In this document: positions 1 through 12,168 of the stretch, one piece after another | Layout: the number at the start of each line of letters is the position of its first letter | Numbering within the stretch: the first letter of the stretch is position 1 | Source of the DNA: Scleroderma bovista | Taxonomy: Eukaryota > Basidiomycota > Agaricomycetes > Boletales > Sclerodermataceae | Reading direction: 5' to 3' | Assembly: GCA_037178675.1 (NCBI GenBank) | Contig: JAYMGJ010000521.1 | Span: forward strand, 1 to 64,000 | Length of the DNA stretch: 64,000 nt | Translations under genes and position numbers: made by a program | The notes under the pieces: model-generated | What the model was told of the DNA's origin: nothing | The model's database searches: none | Seen by the model: the letters and a program-made list of their open reading frames with translations, nothing else

Positions 1-21
1 CTGCCCATCGATCTATCAAGC

Positions 22-3000
22 ATGCCTGGCCAACGCCTCTCTCAACCTAACCCGCCTCCTGATCCTTCTCATCTTCCCGACTCCATTCTGGATAACCAAG
101 TGCAGCTTGGCACCTTATCCATCAGCGACGTCGAACTTGCTGCCGTTGAAAAGTTTAGACGCGCAGCCAACTACATCGCTGCTGGTGAGTCTTGAAGCTT
201 GAAGGTTCGATGCCAATCGGCTCATGCTGACGCATCGAAGCGATGATCTTCTTAAAGAATAACGTGCTTCTTGAGCGGGAGTTGACTTTCGAAGACATCA
301 AGCCTCGTTTACTCGGTCACTGGGGAACATGCCCTGGTATTACCCTCGTTTATGCGCACCTCAATCGCATCATTAAGAATACCGGCCTGGACTCTTTGCT
401 GGTTGTTGGACCTGGTAGGGGAATTGTTGCATGTCATGTGCTCTTGGGCTGCCTCATTCATAACCAATTGTAGGTCACGGTGCCCCTGGTATCCTTGCTT
501 GCCTTTGGCTCGAGGACTCGATCTCCCCATTCTACCCACGTTACACCTGCGATCGGGCTGGACTGACAAACCTTATCACAAAGTTCAGTGTACCCGGTGG
601 CTTCCCAAGGTAAGGCATTTGCTTCGCGCCATAAATGCGGGACATCTTGCTTATGTATCACAGTCATATCAACGCTGAAACCCCCGGGTGTATTCACGAA
701 GGCGGCGAGCTTGGTTATGCTCTGTCCGTTGCATTTGGTGCCGTGATGGACAATCCGCATCTCGTCGTCACCTGTATCGTTGGTGACGGCGAAGCGGAAA
801 CAGGTCCAACGGCGACAGCATGGCATGGTTACAAGTTTATTGATCCAGCTGAATCCGGTGCCGTACTTCCTATCTTGAATGTGAACGGTTTCAAGATCTC
901 GAACCGCACACTGTATGGATGTATGGACGACAAGGAACTTGTTGCCTTGTTCAGGTACGCCATCCTTAGCCCCCGATTCATCCAAACATGACGTGCGTTG
1001 TAGCGGGTATGGGTATCAGCCTTGCATCGTCGACGACTTGGATAATATTGACCGGGATTTTGCCGGAGCTATGGAGTGGGCTCTGAAAGAGATTACTCGC
1101 ATCCAGGAAGCCGCACGCTCGGGGCAGCCTATAGTCAAGCCTCGCTGGCCCTTGATCATCCTGCGTACCCCCAAGGGATTTTCGGGGCCGAAAGAGCTGC
1201 ATGGCGAGTTCGTCGAGGGATCTTATCGCTCCCATCAAGTTCCACTCCCGGAAGCAAAAACCGACGAAAAAGAGCTGAAACTCCTCCAAGCCTGGCTCTC
1301 TAGCTATCGCCCACAAGACCTCTTTTGTGTTGGTGATGATAAGGACACACCGGATGGTGCCCCTGTCCCTGAATTACTGGAAGTCGTCCCAGAAGGGGAC
1401 AAGAGGCTTGGAATGAGGAAGGAAGCGTATGCGGCTTACCAGCCGCTTAAAGTTCCAAAGTGGACGGACTTCGGAGTGCAGAAGGGTACACAGGCAAGCT
1501 GCATGAAGACCATAGCCGAACTTCTCAAGCAAGTGATCGAAGAGTGAGTGTCCTCACTTTCGCCCCTGACTCACTGACTAGATGATCGTTGCAGTAACTT
1601 AACGAGGTTCCGAATTTTCTCCCCAGACGAGTTGGAGTCGAATAAACTGGGCGCCGTCCTCGAAGTAACGGGTAGAAATATGCAATGGGACGTCGCCTGT
1701 CGCGCGCAAAACGGACGAGTCATTGAAATTCTCTCAGAGCATACTTGTCAAGGAATGCTCCAGGGCTACACGCTTACTGGTAGGACTGGATTGTTCCCTA
1801 GCTATGAGGCATTCTTGGGTATCGTGCACACGATGATGGTCCAGTATAGCAAGTTTGCCAAGATGGTTCGTATTCCCCAATTTATGTTTTGATTTACCGT
1901 GACGGGTTTTCCAGGCCGTCGAAACGAACTGGAGGCAAGATGTGGGCTCTGTCAATTACATCGAAACCTCCACCTGGGCTCGCCAGGAACACAATGGTTT
2001 CTCGCATCAGAACCCCTCTTTCATCGGGGCGGTGCTCAATCTGAAGCCCAAGATGGCGCGCGTGTACCTTCCGCCCGATGCGAATTGCTTCCTTTCTACC
2101 GTGGCGCATTGCCTGAGGTCTAGGAACTACATTAACCTCATGGTTGGGAGCAAGCAGCCAACTTCAGTATGGTTGAGTCCGGAGGAGGCTGATCAAGTGC
2201 GTGTAACTGGACGCTCGACGTAGCGTTAATGGTGATGGTCTTGCACGAACAGCATTGCATTGCAGGCGCATCCGTTTGGAAATTTGCGAGTGTAGACGAG
2301 GGCGTCGACCCCGACGTGTGAGTATTAATACCTGCTCAAGGAACGTGTCACACTACATTGTTTTCTAGCGTACTCGTTGGGATTGGTACAGAGGTCACTT
2401 TTGAGGTTATCGCAGCAGCAGCACTCCTTCGCAAGCACGCCCCCGACCTCCGTGTTCGCGTCGTCAACGTGACGGACCTCATGATCTTAGGTCCATCTGG
2501 AAGCCACCCTCATGCTCTGAGTGATGATGACTTCGATACGTTGTTCACGATGGATCGCTCTATTATTGTCAACTATCATGGCTATGCTCTCGACGTGAGA
2601 GGATTGGTATTTGGTAGACCGGGGATCGACCGGATGATGATCGAAGGGTGAGTGACTCGCAGTGTTCGTTATGGTCGGCTATAGACCTCACTAAATTTTG
2701 AATAGATATCATGAGGAGGGAACGACCACGACGCCGTTTGATGTAAGTCGATAAATTAACTCCACATGTAGAATGGGAAATGACTTGGCGATATAGATGA
2801 TGCTCTGCAATGGAACCTCGAGGTACCACATCGCCGCAGCGGCTGTTCGCGCTGGGGCGCCCTTCAATACAGTGGTCTCAACTGTGGCCCATGAGGTGGC
2901 CAGCTACCTCTTGCATCTTGCATCCAAAGACAAAGATTATATTTACGCAAATGGCCAGGGTAAGTTTGTCTTCTGCGTGGACCCAGCTGTTCACTGAGGG

Positions 3001-3058
3001 ATGGTTGTTAGATCCTGATGGCACGTTCGATACGCCTGTCTTTGAAGAGGGGAAATGA
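22..3058 (+). CDS. xfp: Xylulose-5-phosphate/fructose-6-phosphate phosphoketolase
   Basis: A TPP-dependent cytosolic enzyme that cleaves xylulose-5-P or fructose-6-P with phosphate to acetyl-phosphate plus a sugar phosphate. Twelve exons: 22-184, 241-414, 474-609, 664-954, 1004-1543, 1595-1865, 1915-2196, 2253-2317, 2369-2647, 2706-2742, 2797-2959, 3012-3058. They join to 815 aa, the normal family length. Diagnostic segments are GHWGTCPG near the N-terminus, the TPP-binding stretch [10 protein letters not shown] followed by [26 protein letters not shown], and the C-terminal [18 protein letters not shown] and [13 protein letters not shown]. The start chosen is the ATG at 22. The frame stays open to base 1, so an upstream start is not excluded. 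Acetate kinase, its pathway partner, lies at 27.6 kb. Confidence 0.96.
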
Positions 3059-5154
3059 TGCGTGTTTTGTAATTCATCGCTGTTAAATTTGTTTCTGTAG
3101 TGGGTATCTGTGCGCAATGTTGTAACATACTAAGGGTAGAGTCAACTCTTGCTGGGGTATCGGTATCTCTTAACTGAAGTTAGTCTCCCTAAGCCAGACT
3201 CTTCGTAGAGGAAGATATGCAGTCGTTCCTCTAGAAGGAGGGTGTGAGCCTACGTCAGACGAGACATGAGATTAGTTTATGCTGAGAAGCGTGACGTGCC
3301 CTCTTGCTTCCGTCCACTTCGCAATTAGTTCGTAGAATGCAAGAGCCTTTTCATAGAAGTAGAACCGATGGTTGCGCCTGAACGGACGGATAGAAGGGAA
3401 GGACCAATGTACAAGTGCATGTATCGTATGCAAGGCAGACACTGGGCAGCTGTTGAAGTCAAGTCTTGACTTTACGACAGTCCAACTCGTCCTGGAGGCA
3501 TCTAATTTTGATGTTGTTCCACAAGGCTTGAGCAACTCCTATCCGGCTATCTTCCTCGCCCGAGCACGTCCTGCACCATGCTCCAACAACCTGCACGGGT
3601 GACCGAAGCGCAGATCCAAGTGGTGCTTTGCCTCGCTGAGGAAGGCCGAGTTGTTGAACCCACCTACTACACATATCAGCTGGGAGTTAGTGAACTGACT
3701 GGAGATTCGTGCAGGATGGTGTACACTACCCTGGCTAGAATACCAGGTCTATAAGCAGCAGACCAAAATACCTCGTCTACACACCTTAATACTGGATGTC
3801 AGCAAAGGTACACGTACTGGTTGGCGGAAAAACCGGCACGCCTCACACGAAACTCTTGCAAGACGACCCCTGCATCCAGAATACCATCCCAATCATGGTG
3901 ATATCAACGACTCGTGTAGCAGTTGCCGATAGCGGAGGAAGAAGTGTTAGTACTTACGATGACAACAGTTTTCTCCAAGAGTCGGTCGTAAGTGCACACG
4001 CATCATATGTCTGACGCACGTTAAGTTTGAGATAGCGTAACTCTTCCGGCGGGAAAGCCTCATCGACATAGCTCCGCAGAGTGTCTGCGTGCCTCGCGCC
4101 ACTTCTCATTGTCGATCAGTCGATCAGTAGTGAACTTTCTGCACTCGGATTGGCATACCTATGTCGTCCCCGTCCTCGAGGCACCAAATGGTTTATAGAA
4201 TAGCGCGTACGCCGCTTTTATCTCTTCGAGGAAAAAATGAGCAAGGGGAAAAGCACACCTGCTCTCAACCCCGGATTACCATGTTTGGCCTAATACTAGT
4301 CTCCAGAAGCGTTGACGAGTGCATACCGAGCAAGCGTCGCCTCATCTTGACGGGAAACTAGGTAGTCCCATCCGCGTGGTGAGACACACCCCAGGCAATG
4401 CTCCCATTTGGTTTGCAAATCGATGCTTTGAATGGACCAAATGCGTCCGCGAGATATCCCAGTGCAGCAAACGGTCGAGTTTCCAAGGATTTTGAGTACT
4501 TAGCCGTCTAGTGTGACGGGCACTCCAATGAGTCGGAGAGGGAACGATTGTCTTCCATCGAATCTTTGATCTGCCTTGGGGAGATTAACTTCAATGGCCA
4601 AACAACCCAACATAAACCCCCACGTTCGCGATCATCTTGGGCCGGGTGAACCACCCTCTTCTCGCCATCAGCGGTATCCGGTCGTCACTTTCCCGAATTC
4701 AAAAGCCTCCTCTAAACCGTTTGGGTGGTTATGGGCTTCGAATCAAGTTAAGAGAGTTCAGAGACATGGAAATTTATTAATGACCATGTAGATGGAGGTC
4801 CAGAGTAGCACTATGCAGACTCATTTTTGCTCGGTCGGAATTCGCAGAAGTTTCTGTAGTGAAACAAGCAAGAACGGAGACAAGACTGTCCATTAGATGG
4901 TCTGATTCAAACGATATTCCGGAGTAGGTATCGAAATCCCCCCCATCTCCTAATCCCGTGTGTCTCAGGGTGAAGGTGAAATGCTGACCACTCACATGAC
5001 TCAACATTCGCGGCAGTTCAAAAATTACGGTCGCAGCGGCCTTGTAAACAAGGTGATTTGAACGTTTATCTACTCCCTCCCCCCGTCTTGTCCTCCAACA
5101 AAATTGTTATTTTATCTGTGTACCTCTTTCTAGATTCTCTTCAACCCGAATCCT
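3059..5154. other. Intergenic, no gene recognised
   Basis: About 2.1 kb between phosphoketolase and the FunK1 kinase. Only short, mutually overlapping open frames occur (none above 88 aa), without recognisable motifs or a coherent exon chain. The last 200 bases should hold the kinase promoter, but no clear TATA was picked out. Confidence 0.5.
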
Positions 5155-7476
5155 ATGGCCGACAAGCGGACTAATACTACTACACCTCCAGCTACGCCTA
5201 TGCACACCGTTCCTTGTTCGCATCACACTGTAAGCGCTCGTACAGAGGGTCTGCTCCGCAAAAGAGTAGCAGTACTCAAAGACCTCGGCCCAATCCCTGT
5301 CGTGCCACTTGCATACTTCAACTTGGCTGCCCTGCCCCCGCTGCGCAATGGCATCGACGTCCAGAACATCGAGCGTGCGCTGCAAGCATCCGGCCGGATA
5401 ACATCGGGGCAATGGTGTGAATATCAGTCGAACCCCAACAATGGCACCACGAATGAGCAAGACTACTACAAGCATCTTTGCAGTATCTTTAAAGCAGTTA
5501 TGACTCAGGCCAAGAAAGGCACCAGGACAAGTCCAACGGTCGATTTCATCCAGAAGTCTGATTCTGCCCCCGTGTCTGCGCGGAGGCACACCTCCAACCC
5601 AGATGGTTACTTGCGATTGAAAGAGAAAAAGAGTGTCCGACTTCCTGGAACTGAATCTCGAGATTCTTGGGACGATGTCGCGGTTTCGTTTGAATTCAAC
5701 AAGTATGATAATCACAGGGATGTAAGTTGGACGTCACTTCTAGGCGCACAATGTGACTGATATGTGGGAAGAATGAACGGAAATTGATCTGGAGCCTTCA
5801 TCACATTATGCGCAGTGACCCTTGCAGACGTTCTACGCTTGGCGTAACGATTGGGGGTGCCAACATGAGATTGTGGTTTACTTGTCGGTCGGTGACAATG
5901 GTGTCCGAGCCCTTCGATTTTATCAAGGTCAGTTTACCGCCGTTGTTATCGATCACAGACATACTGAGCATGCATGAGCAGGCTACTTCTCAGCTTATTC
6001 ACTTTTTTTGTTCGGTGGCATTTGCCGACGATCATCAACTCGGTTGGGATCCGACCATCGGGCGGATACTTGTTAACGACCGTGTGCAGTATGAGATCAC
6101 TCTGAACTCTCCTGATGGCCTGTCTACTACATATGTAACCACCAACATCATTGCGGACTTCGGAGCAGAACCCATGGAGGGCAGAGGCACTCGAGTCTTC
6201 CAAGGATATCGCAAAGGAGATCCCGACAAGATACCAGTAGTCATCAAGGACACGTGGAGAGCCTTCGATCGCAAGAGGGAAGATGTCATTCTCAAAGAAA
6301 TCTTTACTGACATGGTAAAGGTGATGGGCGAGGCCGAGGCGAAAGATGCTCAGAAGCATTTTCTTACTGTCCTTGATGCCGACGACGTAGTGATTGAGGG
6401 GAACCTGGACGATACCCTCTGTCTTTTGCATGGAAACAATCCTCCATCCAAATGCAAAACGTATGAAATACCTCTTCAAGAACCTTCGAACGCAGACGAG
6501 CTTCCAAGCGAGACTACGCTGACTCACACAGTTGCTGACTTCAAAGTTTCCCATAAGGTTCATACACGCATCGTGTTCAAAGAAGTTTGCGAGACACTAT
6601 ATTCGGTTCGCGATCTCCGTGGTGTCATGCAAATGTTACTGGATGTGCTCAAAGGTGTGAACACGAGTCGTCACGACGCTTTGTCCATCTGACCGGTTGA
6701 TAGTACTTCAATTATTGCACAGCAGCGGGTGGGTTCACCGGGACATTAGTCCCGGCAATCTCATGCGAATAGGGGGATCAGTGAAGCTTGCTGACCTAGA
6801 GTATGCGAAACGACTGGGTTCCGATCAGACCCATGACTTTCGTACGGTGAGTTTTACTACTTGCTTGATAGCGATGTTGGTGGTAACAATTTTATAGGGA
6901 ACTCACCACTTCATGGCCTGCGAAGTGGAAACGCATCGCTATCTCTTCCATTTACCTCAATGGGGTGACCTCAGTTTAAAAGTTTGTCTGCAAAAGCTTT
7001 CAAGTGAAGCTCCCAGACCGCCATTCGCATATAACCCTGTCCATGACCTCGAGTCATTGTGGTGGATCTGGGTCTGGGTCATGTATTTCTATGTTCATGA
7101 GGATGGAGTGAGTCTTCCAGCAGAACAAGATAAAGCCTTTCGATCGCTATTCCCAAATTACATACCTGCAAAACGGCTTCAGAACCTGCGGTCCTGGCTG
7201 CAAGAGGATGTCCCCCTGGCTTTCCGCCGGAATATAATCTGCTGCATTGAAATGATTCGTAGCAAGATCTCAAACACATACTTTGACATGGAAACGTCAC
7301 TCCCACCCGATTACACACGTTTCCTGCCGGATTTCACGGATTATTTTCTCCAAACACTACAACTAGCTGTAGATTTCGCTGGGGATACCAAACTTTATAT
7401 TCCCCCTGAACACCGCAAATGCAAAGAGCCCGAACGCGAAGAGGGAAACCCGTTGTCATCCAACTCCCACAAGTGA
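5155..7476 (+). CDS. FunK1-type fungal protein kinase
   Basis: A protein kinase of the FunK1 family, which is expanded in mushroom-forming fungi; its substrate is unknown. Five exons (5155-5721, 5772-5927, 5982-6654, 6704-6846, 6898-7476) give 705 aa. The N-terminal part carries the family block RKLIWSLHHIMR..RLWFTCRS and GWDPT. The kinase core shows VVIKDTW (the ATP-site lysine), the catalytic loop WVHRDISPGNL, the metal-binding motif as ADLEYAK in place of DFG, then GTHHFMACE and HDLESLWWIWVW. The intron at 5928-5981 is 54 nt and has no stop, so reading through it keeps the frame. Family knowledge supports splicing, because the joined residues match the conserved LIHFF..GWDP region. The catalytic Asp is present, so the kinase may be active. 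Confidence 0.93.
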
Positions 7477-8653
7477 AGCAAATGGGGATGATGGTGTTTA
7501 ATAGTAGGTTGTGATTGGTTTTCTTGATCGGTCTCGCTCAAGAGTCAACACTCTAGTGAGCTAAAAACCGGTTCTTTTGTCGAGAAGGAACGATTATGTA
7601 TCTTCCTTGGAACCCTTGTATGCATTTAAAACTAATTTGAGGCTTCCGCCCATATCCACGTTCGCGTATTCATTTCCGCATTCGTGATGGAATGCTAGTT
7701 ATTACCCGTCGAATTACCAAGTTCTTTGGAATCGGAGGCTCGCCGACTACGCCACCAATTCTATCAGCCACTTCCCGACTAGTTTGTTTCCCAGTGGCAT
7801 TTACAAATTGGCACAATTTACGCTGAAATCCATACGGACACCTACAACTGTGGTCCCCTAACGTCAATATGGAGGACAGTCAGGGTTACCCTTCGCTCAT
7901 CGTGCCATTGGCACAAACTGGTGCGCATATCCGTCCGTTCAGGCATAAGTATTCGATCTACCTCGATGACAAGGATCTTGCATTCTGAGTTCACTGCCTT
8001 CTCTTCCCCCATCGTGTACACTTTGAAGGGAAGATATATCCAACGAACCAGCATCTCTACCAGCCATTCGAGGTGTGTCCCGCAAGCTGGCCATGGTCGT
8101 GCTAATGTGCCTTTTAGTTCATGGATGACCATCCGGACATTGCGAAATGTATTCGAACTTGTGGGGAGAACCCAAGACGAGTGCCTTTTGATAAAGCCAT
8201 GAGAGTGTCACGGTAACTGTCGATGGTCACCGAATGGAGTGATCCCCAAAAATCCAGGCCCTAAGAGAGGAAGACGGGTTATATGGAAAACCACTTTGTT
8301 CTCACTCACAATACGGTGTCCTGAGGAATTCTCTGACCTAGTACATTGCTACTGAAAGTGATGGTCAACGACCCGCAGTCAACGGGCACGTGCCGTACAC
8401 AAGCCTTTGGCTACCATACGGATACAACGTCAAAGGACCTGGTAAACCTCAGTAGAAGGCTGTATTATTATTCACGGCCCGAACTACTAATGACTAGACT
8501 TAAAGGCGCAAAACTAAAGATGACCGACCATATGTACATGCCTAACCTTACTATTTAGTAGTTGCCAGGTGCAGCGAAGTAATCCCAATAAAAGACTAAC
8601 GCGAAGGTGATTCTTTTGATGTCGAGAGGCAAAGAATTGAGAAATAAAAAAAG
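7477..8653. other. Intergenic, no gene recognised
   Basis: About 1.2 kb. The only open frames are short (at most 96 aa), on both strands, and look like chance. The far end holds a T-run on the minus strand (8645-8652) that would terminate the tRNA-Arg transcript. Confidence 0.5.
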
Positions 8654-8725
8654 CGACAGGCCTGGGACTCGAACCCAGAATCTCTAGCGCCGGAAACTAG
8701 CGCGTTACCATTACGCCAACCCGCC
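8654..8725 (-). tRNA. tRNA-Arg (anticodon CCG)
   Basis: Read on the minus strand this 72-nt sequence folds as a standard cloverleaf. The acceptor stem GGCGGGT pairs with GCCTGTC, using G-T wobbles. The D arm is GCG..CGC. The anticodon stem CTAGT/GCTAG closes the loop TTCCGGC, giving anticodon CCG after U33. The T arm is CTGGG-TTCGAGT-CCCAG and the discriminator base is G. There is no intron. A T-run directly follows the 3' end, as expected for RNA polymerase III. It lies 102 bp upstream of, and divergent from, RAE1. Confidence 0.93.
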
Positions 8726-8827
8726 GACAACGAACGGCTTCACTCTGGACACCCATAAGGGACACCGACCCCCTCTGAATCACAAACGAGCCCGACCCAA
8801 CATTGACCCAACGAGCACTTTGCAGCC

Positions 8828-10357
8828 ATGTCGTTCTTCAACACGGCGACGACGCCTACGGTCGCCACCACAGCCCCAGCGGACAAAGACATCGAAGTAG
8901 CAGATCCACCCGGGGACTCCATCTCATCACTCGCTTTTTCATCTGCGGCTGACTACCTCGCCGTGGGCAGCTGGGACAACAACGTGAGTGGGCTCGCGGG
9001 GCTGTGATTAGCACCGCTGACTGATGGGCGGCTGGGACTGCAGGTCCGTCTATATGAAGTCGGCGCGGGGGGCCAGACACAGGGCAAGGCGATGTACGGA
9101 CACCAGGGACCTGTGCTAAGTGTATGCTGGAACAAGGTGCGACATGCCCCATTTCCTTCCCCCCTTCCCGTGTCCTTTCCTGCAACAGCCACACGAATGA
9201 ACGAACGGTCGCGTCTAGGACGGCAACAGGGTCATTTCCGGGGGTGCGGATAATGCTGCACGCATGTTTGATATCACGACGGGCCAGTCACAGCAGGTGG
9301 CACAGCACGATGCTCCAGTCAAGGTCGTCAAATGGATAGAGACGCCGCAGGGCGGGATATTGGCGACTGGCAGCTGGGATAAGACACTCAAGGCGCGTGT
9401 GTTGTCTTTTTTTTTTGGGTTGCATAGACGGTGCTGATCTGAGTCTCGCTGCAGTACTGGGATCTGAGGAGTGCCAACCCAGTGGCGACGGTTCAACTCC
9501 CCGAACGATGTTACACTATGGATGTCCTGTATCCACTGCTTGTCGTTGGAACGGCCGAACGTCATATTCAAATATTCAATCTCACAAACCCTACAACAGC
9601 ATACAAGGTTCGTATTGTATCTTGCTGTCGAGCTGCATATGGATGTTGACTTGCGTTGGACAGACGATAACATCGCCACTCAAGTGGCAAACGCGTGTCG
9701 TCTCGTGTTTTACCAACTCGCCGAGCAGTGGGTTTGCAGTCGGCAGCATCGAGGGCCGCGTGGCGATCCAGTGCGTCTTTGCTAATGACCTATATGCGAT
9801 ACAGCGGCTGATGTAGTTTTGTTAGATACGTGGAAGACAAAGACAGCTCGTAAGTAGCGTTAGCTCCGACTGGCACGTCCGATATTGACAAGGCCTAGCA
9901 ACAATTTCTCGTTCAAGTGTCATCGTAAAGACCAGACCCCGAATTCAAAAGACCAATCGCTCGTGTATGCTGTCAATGACATTTCGTTCCATCCTGTACA
10001 CGGAACTTTTTCTACGTCTGGTGTGTCAACATATACTGGTGTGCGCACGTCATTCTAACCGTCCCTTTAGGTTCTGATGGTACAATTCATTTCTGGGACA
10101 AAGATGCCCGAACACGCCTAAAGTGTACGTATTAGAACCGCATTACAGCCGGACTACTGACGATTGTCAATACAGCGTTTGAGCCTGTTTCTGGTCCGAT
10201 CACTGCGACGACGTTCAACCGCAATGGTACTATATTTGCGTATGCCGTCTCGTACGACTGGTCCAAGGGCCACAGTGGGATGACACCGGGACACCCGAAC
10301 AAACTGATGCTACATGCTTGCAAAGACGAGGAGGTCAAGAGGCGACCAAAGAAGTAG
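8828..10357 (+). CDS. RAE1: Rae1/Gle2 WD40 mRNA-export factor
   Basis: A seven-bladed WD40 protein of the nuclear pore that acts in mRNA export and, in other eukaryotes, in mitosis. Nine exons (8828-8983, 9044-9136, 9219-9392, 9455-9607, 9664-9770, 9826-9849, 9899-10020, 10071-10124, 10176-10357) give 354 aa, the usual Rae1 size. Family signatures are [89 protein letters not shown] and the C-terminal [12 protein letters not shown]. The third intron appears to start with GC instead of GT if the conserved TLKYWD junction is kept; see findings. The tRNA-Arg is divergent, and ERG3 converges 3' with about 160 bp between stops. Confidence 0.96.
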
Positions 10358-10516
10358 TCATGTCCTGTGTAGCTATGAATGTGCTATATAGTCATCCATA
10401 TCGCAAGGTGGTTGCACTCGTCATCTATTTTTGTTATCCACAGTGCATGCGCTATCGCACCACATTAGTGAAGCTATAAGAATTACAGACGTCATGGAAG
10501 AAGATGTGAAGTGATA

Positions 10517-11547
10517 TCACGACGTCTTCTTGACTTCTAATAGTGGGTCAAGAGATGGTTCTGGTTTGCGATAGGAGCCACCGACGCGATCGGCCCATGT
10601 AAAGTACTGGCAAAACAGAGAACGTCAGAAGGGAGCGATAGGATGAATGTGGCTGTGTCGTACCTGACCGTAGTTGACGGTGAAGTAAAGATGATGCAGC
10701 GTGTGATGTGCCGGACCGTTAATGACGTTTTCCAGTGGGTGGCCGGTTATCATATCAGAGTCGTGGATCTAAGTAGTAGCATTCTCATCAGTGGTGGGCG
10801 AGATAGACGCGCCTGTCCAACGTACAAATATGCTCCAGAAGTTGACAAAGACAAAGAGACCGAGGTATAGATATCGCTGGAGGGGGAATATGAAAATAAA
10901 CAGGTGGTACGGGACTGATTGCAGGTATCCGTCCACGGGATGGAATGCATGGGACGCAAAAGGTGTTGGTACTGCCGCGAATGGTGAGTGGGTGCGGATG
11001 CGTGGATGGGTCATGACGTACTTATCCACTTGTGGTGTGGTTTATGCAATGATTTGTAGAGGCTCGGGTGGTGGAGAATCCGATGTACCCAGTAAATGGC
11101 ATAATCGGTAAAGAGAAGGAAGCTAGCAACGAATCAGCGAATTACTCCCGCACGACGCGTACCACCCGCGACCCACCATGGTACCGAAAGAACAAAATAC
11201 GTCCATCCGTACTTGTCGACGCGGTCATATAGTCTCGAGTAGCCCATGACTTCGGCTTGGAACCAGGGCAGCGTGAGGAGCGTCATGAACGGGAATGCCT
11301 CCAGACTCGTTTTAATCTCAAGCTGGATCTGGTTTTTGAGGAACCGTGGATGTCGCATCATGTCGTGGTTGAATATGAACTTGTAGGAGAGACCGGCGAA
11401 GATGAAGTACAGCAGATGGATTCCTACGAGCGTGACGACACTCAGTGATAGGATCTGTCGAGGGACGTAGTCTCGTGGCCATGGAGCCAGTCGCGTCCAT
11501 ACCGCGTCGAGCACGTACTCGTCGGCGAGGTGGAGGACGAGGTCCAT
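10517..11547 (-). CDS. ERG3: Sterol C-5 desaturase (Erg3)
   Basis: An ER membrane di-iron desaturase that introduces the C-5(6) double bond in ergosterol synthesis. In coding order the exons are 11547-11177, 11122-11022, 10971-10826, 10768-10664 and 10606-10517, giving 270 aa. The three histidine clusters of the fatty-acid hydroxylase superfamily are visible: HRILHH, HKPHHKW and, further on, HHTLHHLYF. Also present are HAFHPVDGY and [14 protein letters not shown] near the end. Hydrophobic membrane segments cover roughly residues 35-60 and 80-100 and the stretch after HPVDGY. From memory, basidiomycete homologues carry a longer segment between the start and the WPRDY motif, so this one looks short at the N-terminus. 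The divergent tRNA-Ala starts 108 bp upstream. Confidence 0.94.
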
Positions 11548-11654
11548 TGAGTGTTCGGGCCAGCGAGTGGATTGTGAATTTATGTGTAGCCAAATCGGCC
11601 CACTTTTGAAAAGCGGATCAGGTGGTTTGTTTCCACGCGCCCCCGCCCAAGTAC

Positions 11655-11737
11655 GGGCTGTTAGCGCAGTGGTAGCGCGTATGCTTTGCACTCGCAGCAC
11701 TTGTATAAGGTCCAGGGTTCAATCCCCTGACAGTCCA
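11655..11737 (+). tRNA. tRNA-Ala (anticodon UGC) with an 11-nt intron
   Basis: The acceptor stem GGGCTGT pairs with ACAGTCC, the D arm is GCGCAGTGGTAGCGC, and the T arm is CAGGG-TTCAATC-CCCTG with discriminator A. The anticodon stem TATGC/GTATA only closes if an insertion of about 11 nt (CTCGCAGCACT) is removed one base 3' of the anticodon TGC. That is the canonical position for a nuclear tRNA intron. A T5 run follows the 3' end at about 11741. Confidence 0.92.
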
Positions 11738-12168
11738 TCCTTTTTCACTGATACTGAAGCGTTCGACAGGAAACGACGTTCTCGAAGTCCGTCTATCCTG
11801 AGCCCGTCTCGTCCCCTGCACAGACTCAGGTGAGCTGTGTCCCGTGTGTATAGCTTTCTCGAAACGGCGTCGAGGTGCAGGACAAGGTTCCATCGCGGAC
11901 TGATCAGTACCATGATGTCCCACTCCCCGCCTAACCAAACCTGCTTCGCCTCGCAGAATCCGATAGGACCCGGCCGTGGAAGTGGGATCCATGCTTCTGA
12001 GCAGCCCAACAACACACGGCTGTACCACAGCGCGTGGATTCAATGTGACGCGAACGTTCTAAAAACGTGTTCCGTCCTCTCGACTATCTGTTTAGGCTCG
12101 GTATCTACTCGCTTTTTAGCGCTCCGCGTCCCCCTCTCCCTCGCTTTTCCCTCCTCAGCTCATCCACC
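11738..12168. other. Intergenic, upstream of the G-protein array
   Basis: About 430 bp between tRNA-Ala and the first G-domain gene, with a pyrimidine-rich leader just before the ATG at 12169. No independent gene was recognised; the frames here are short and overlap antisense. Confidence 0.4.
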
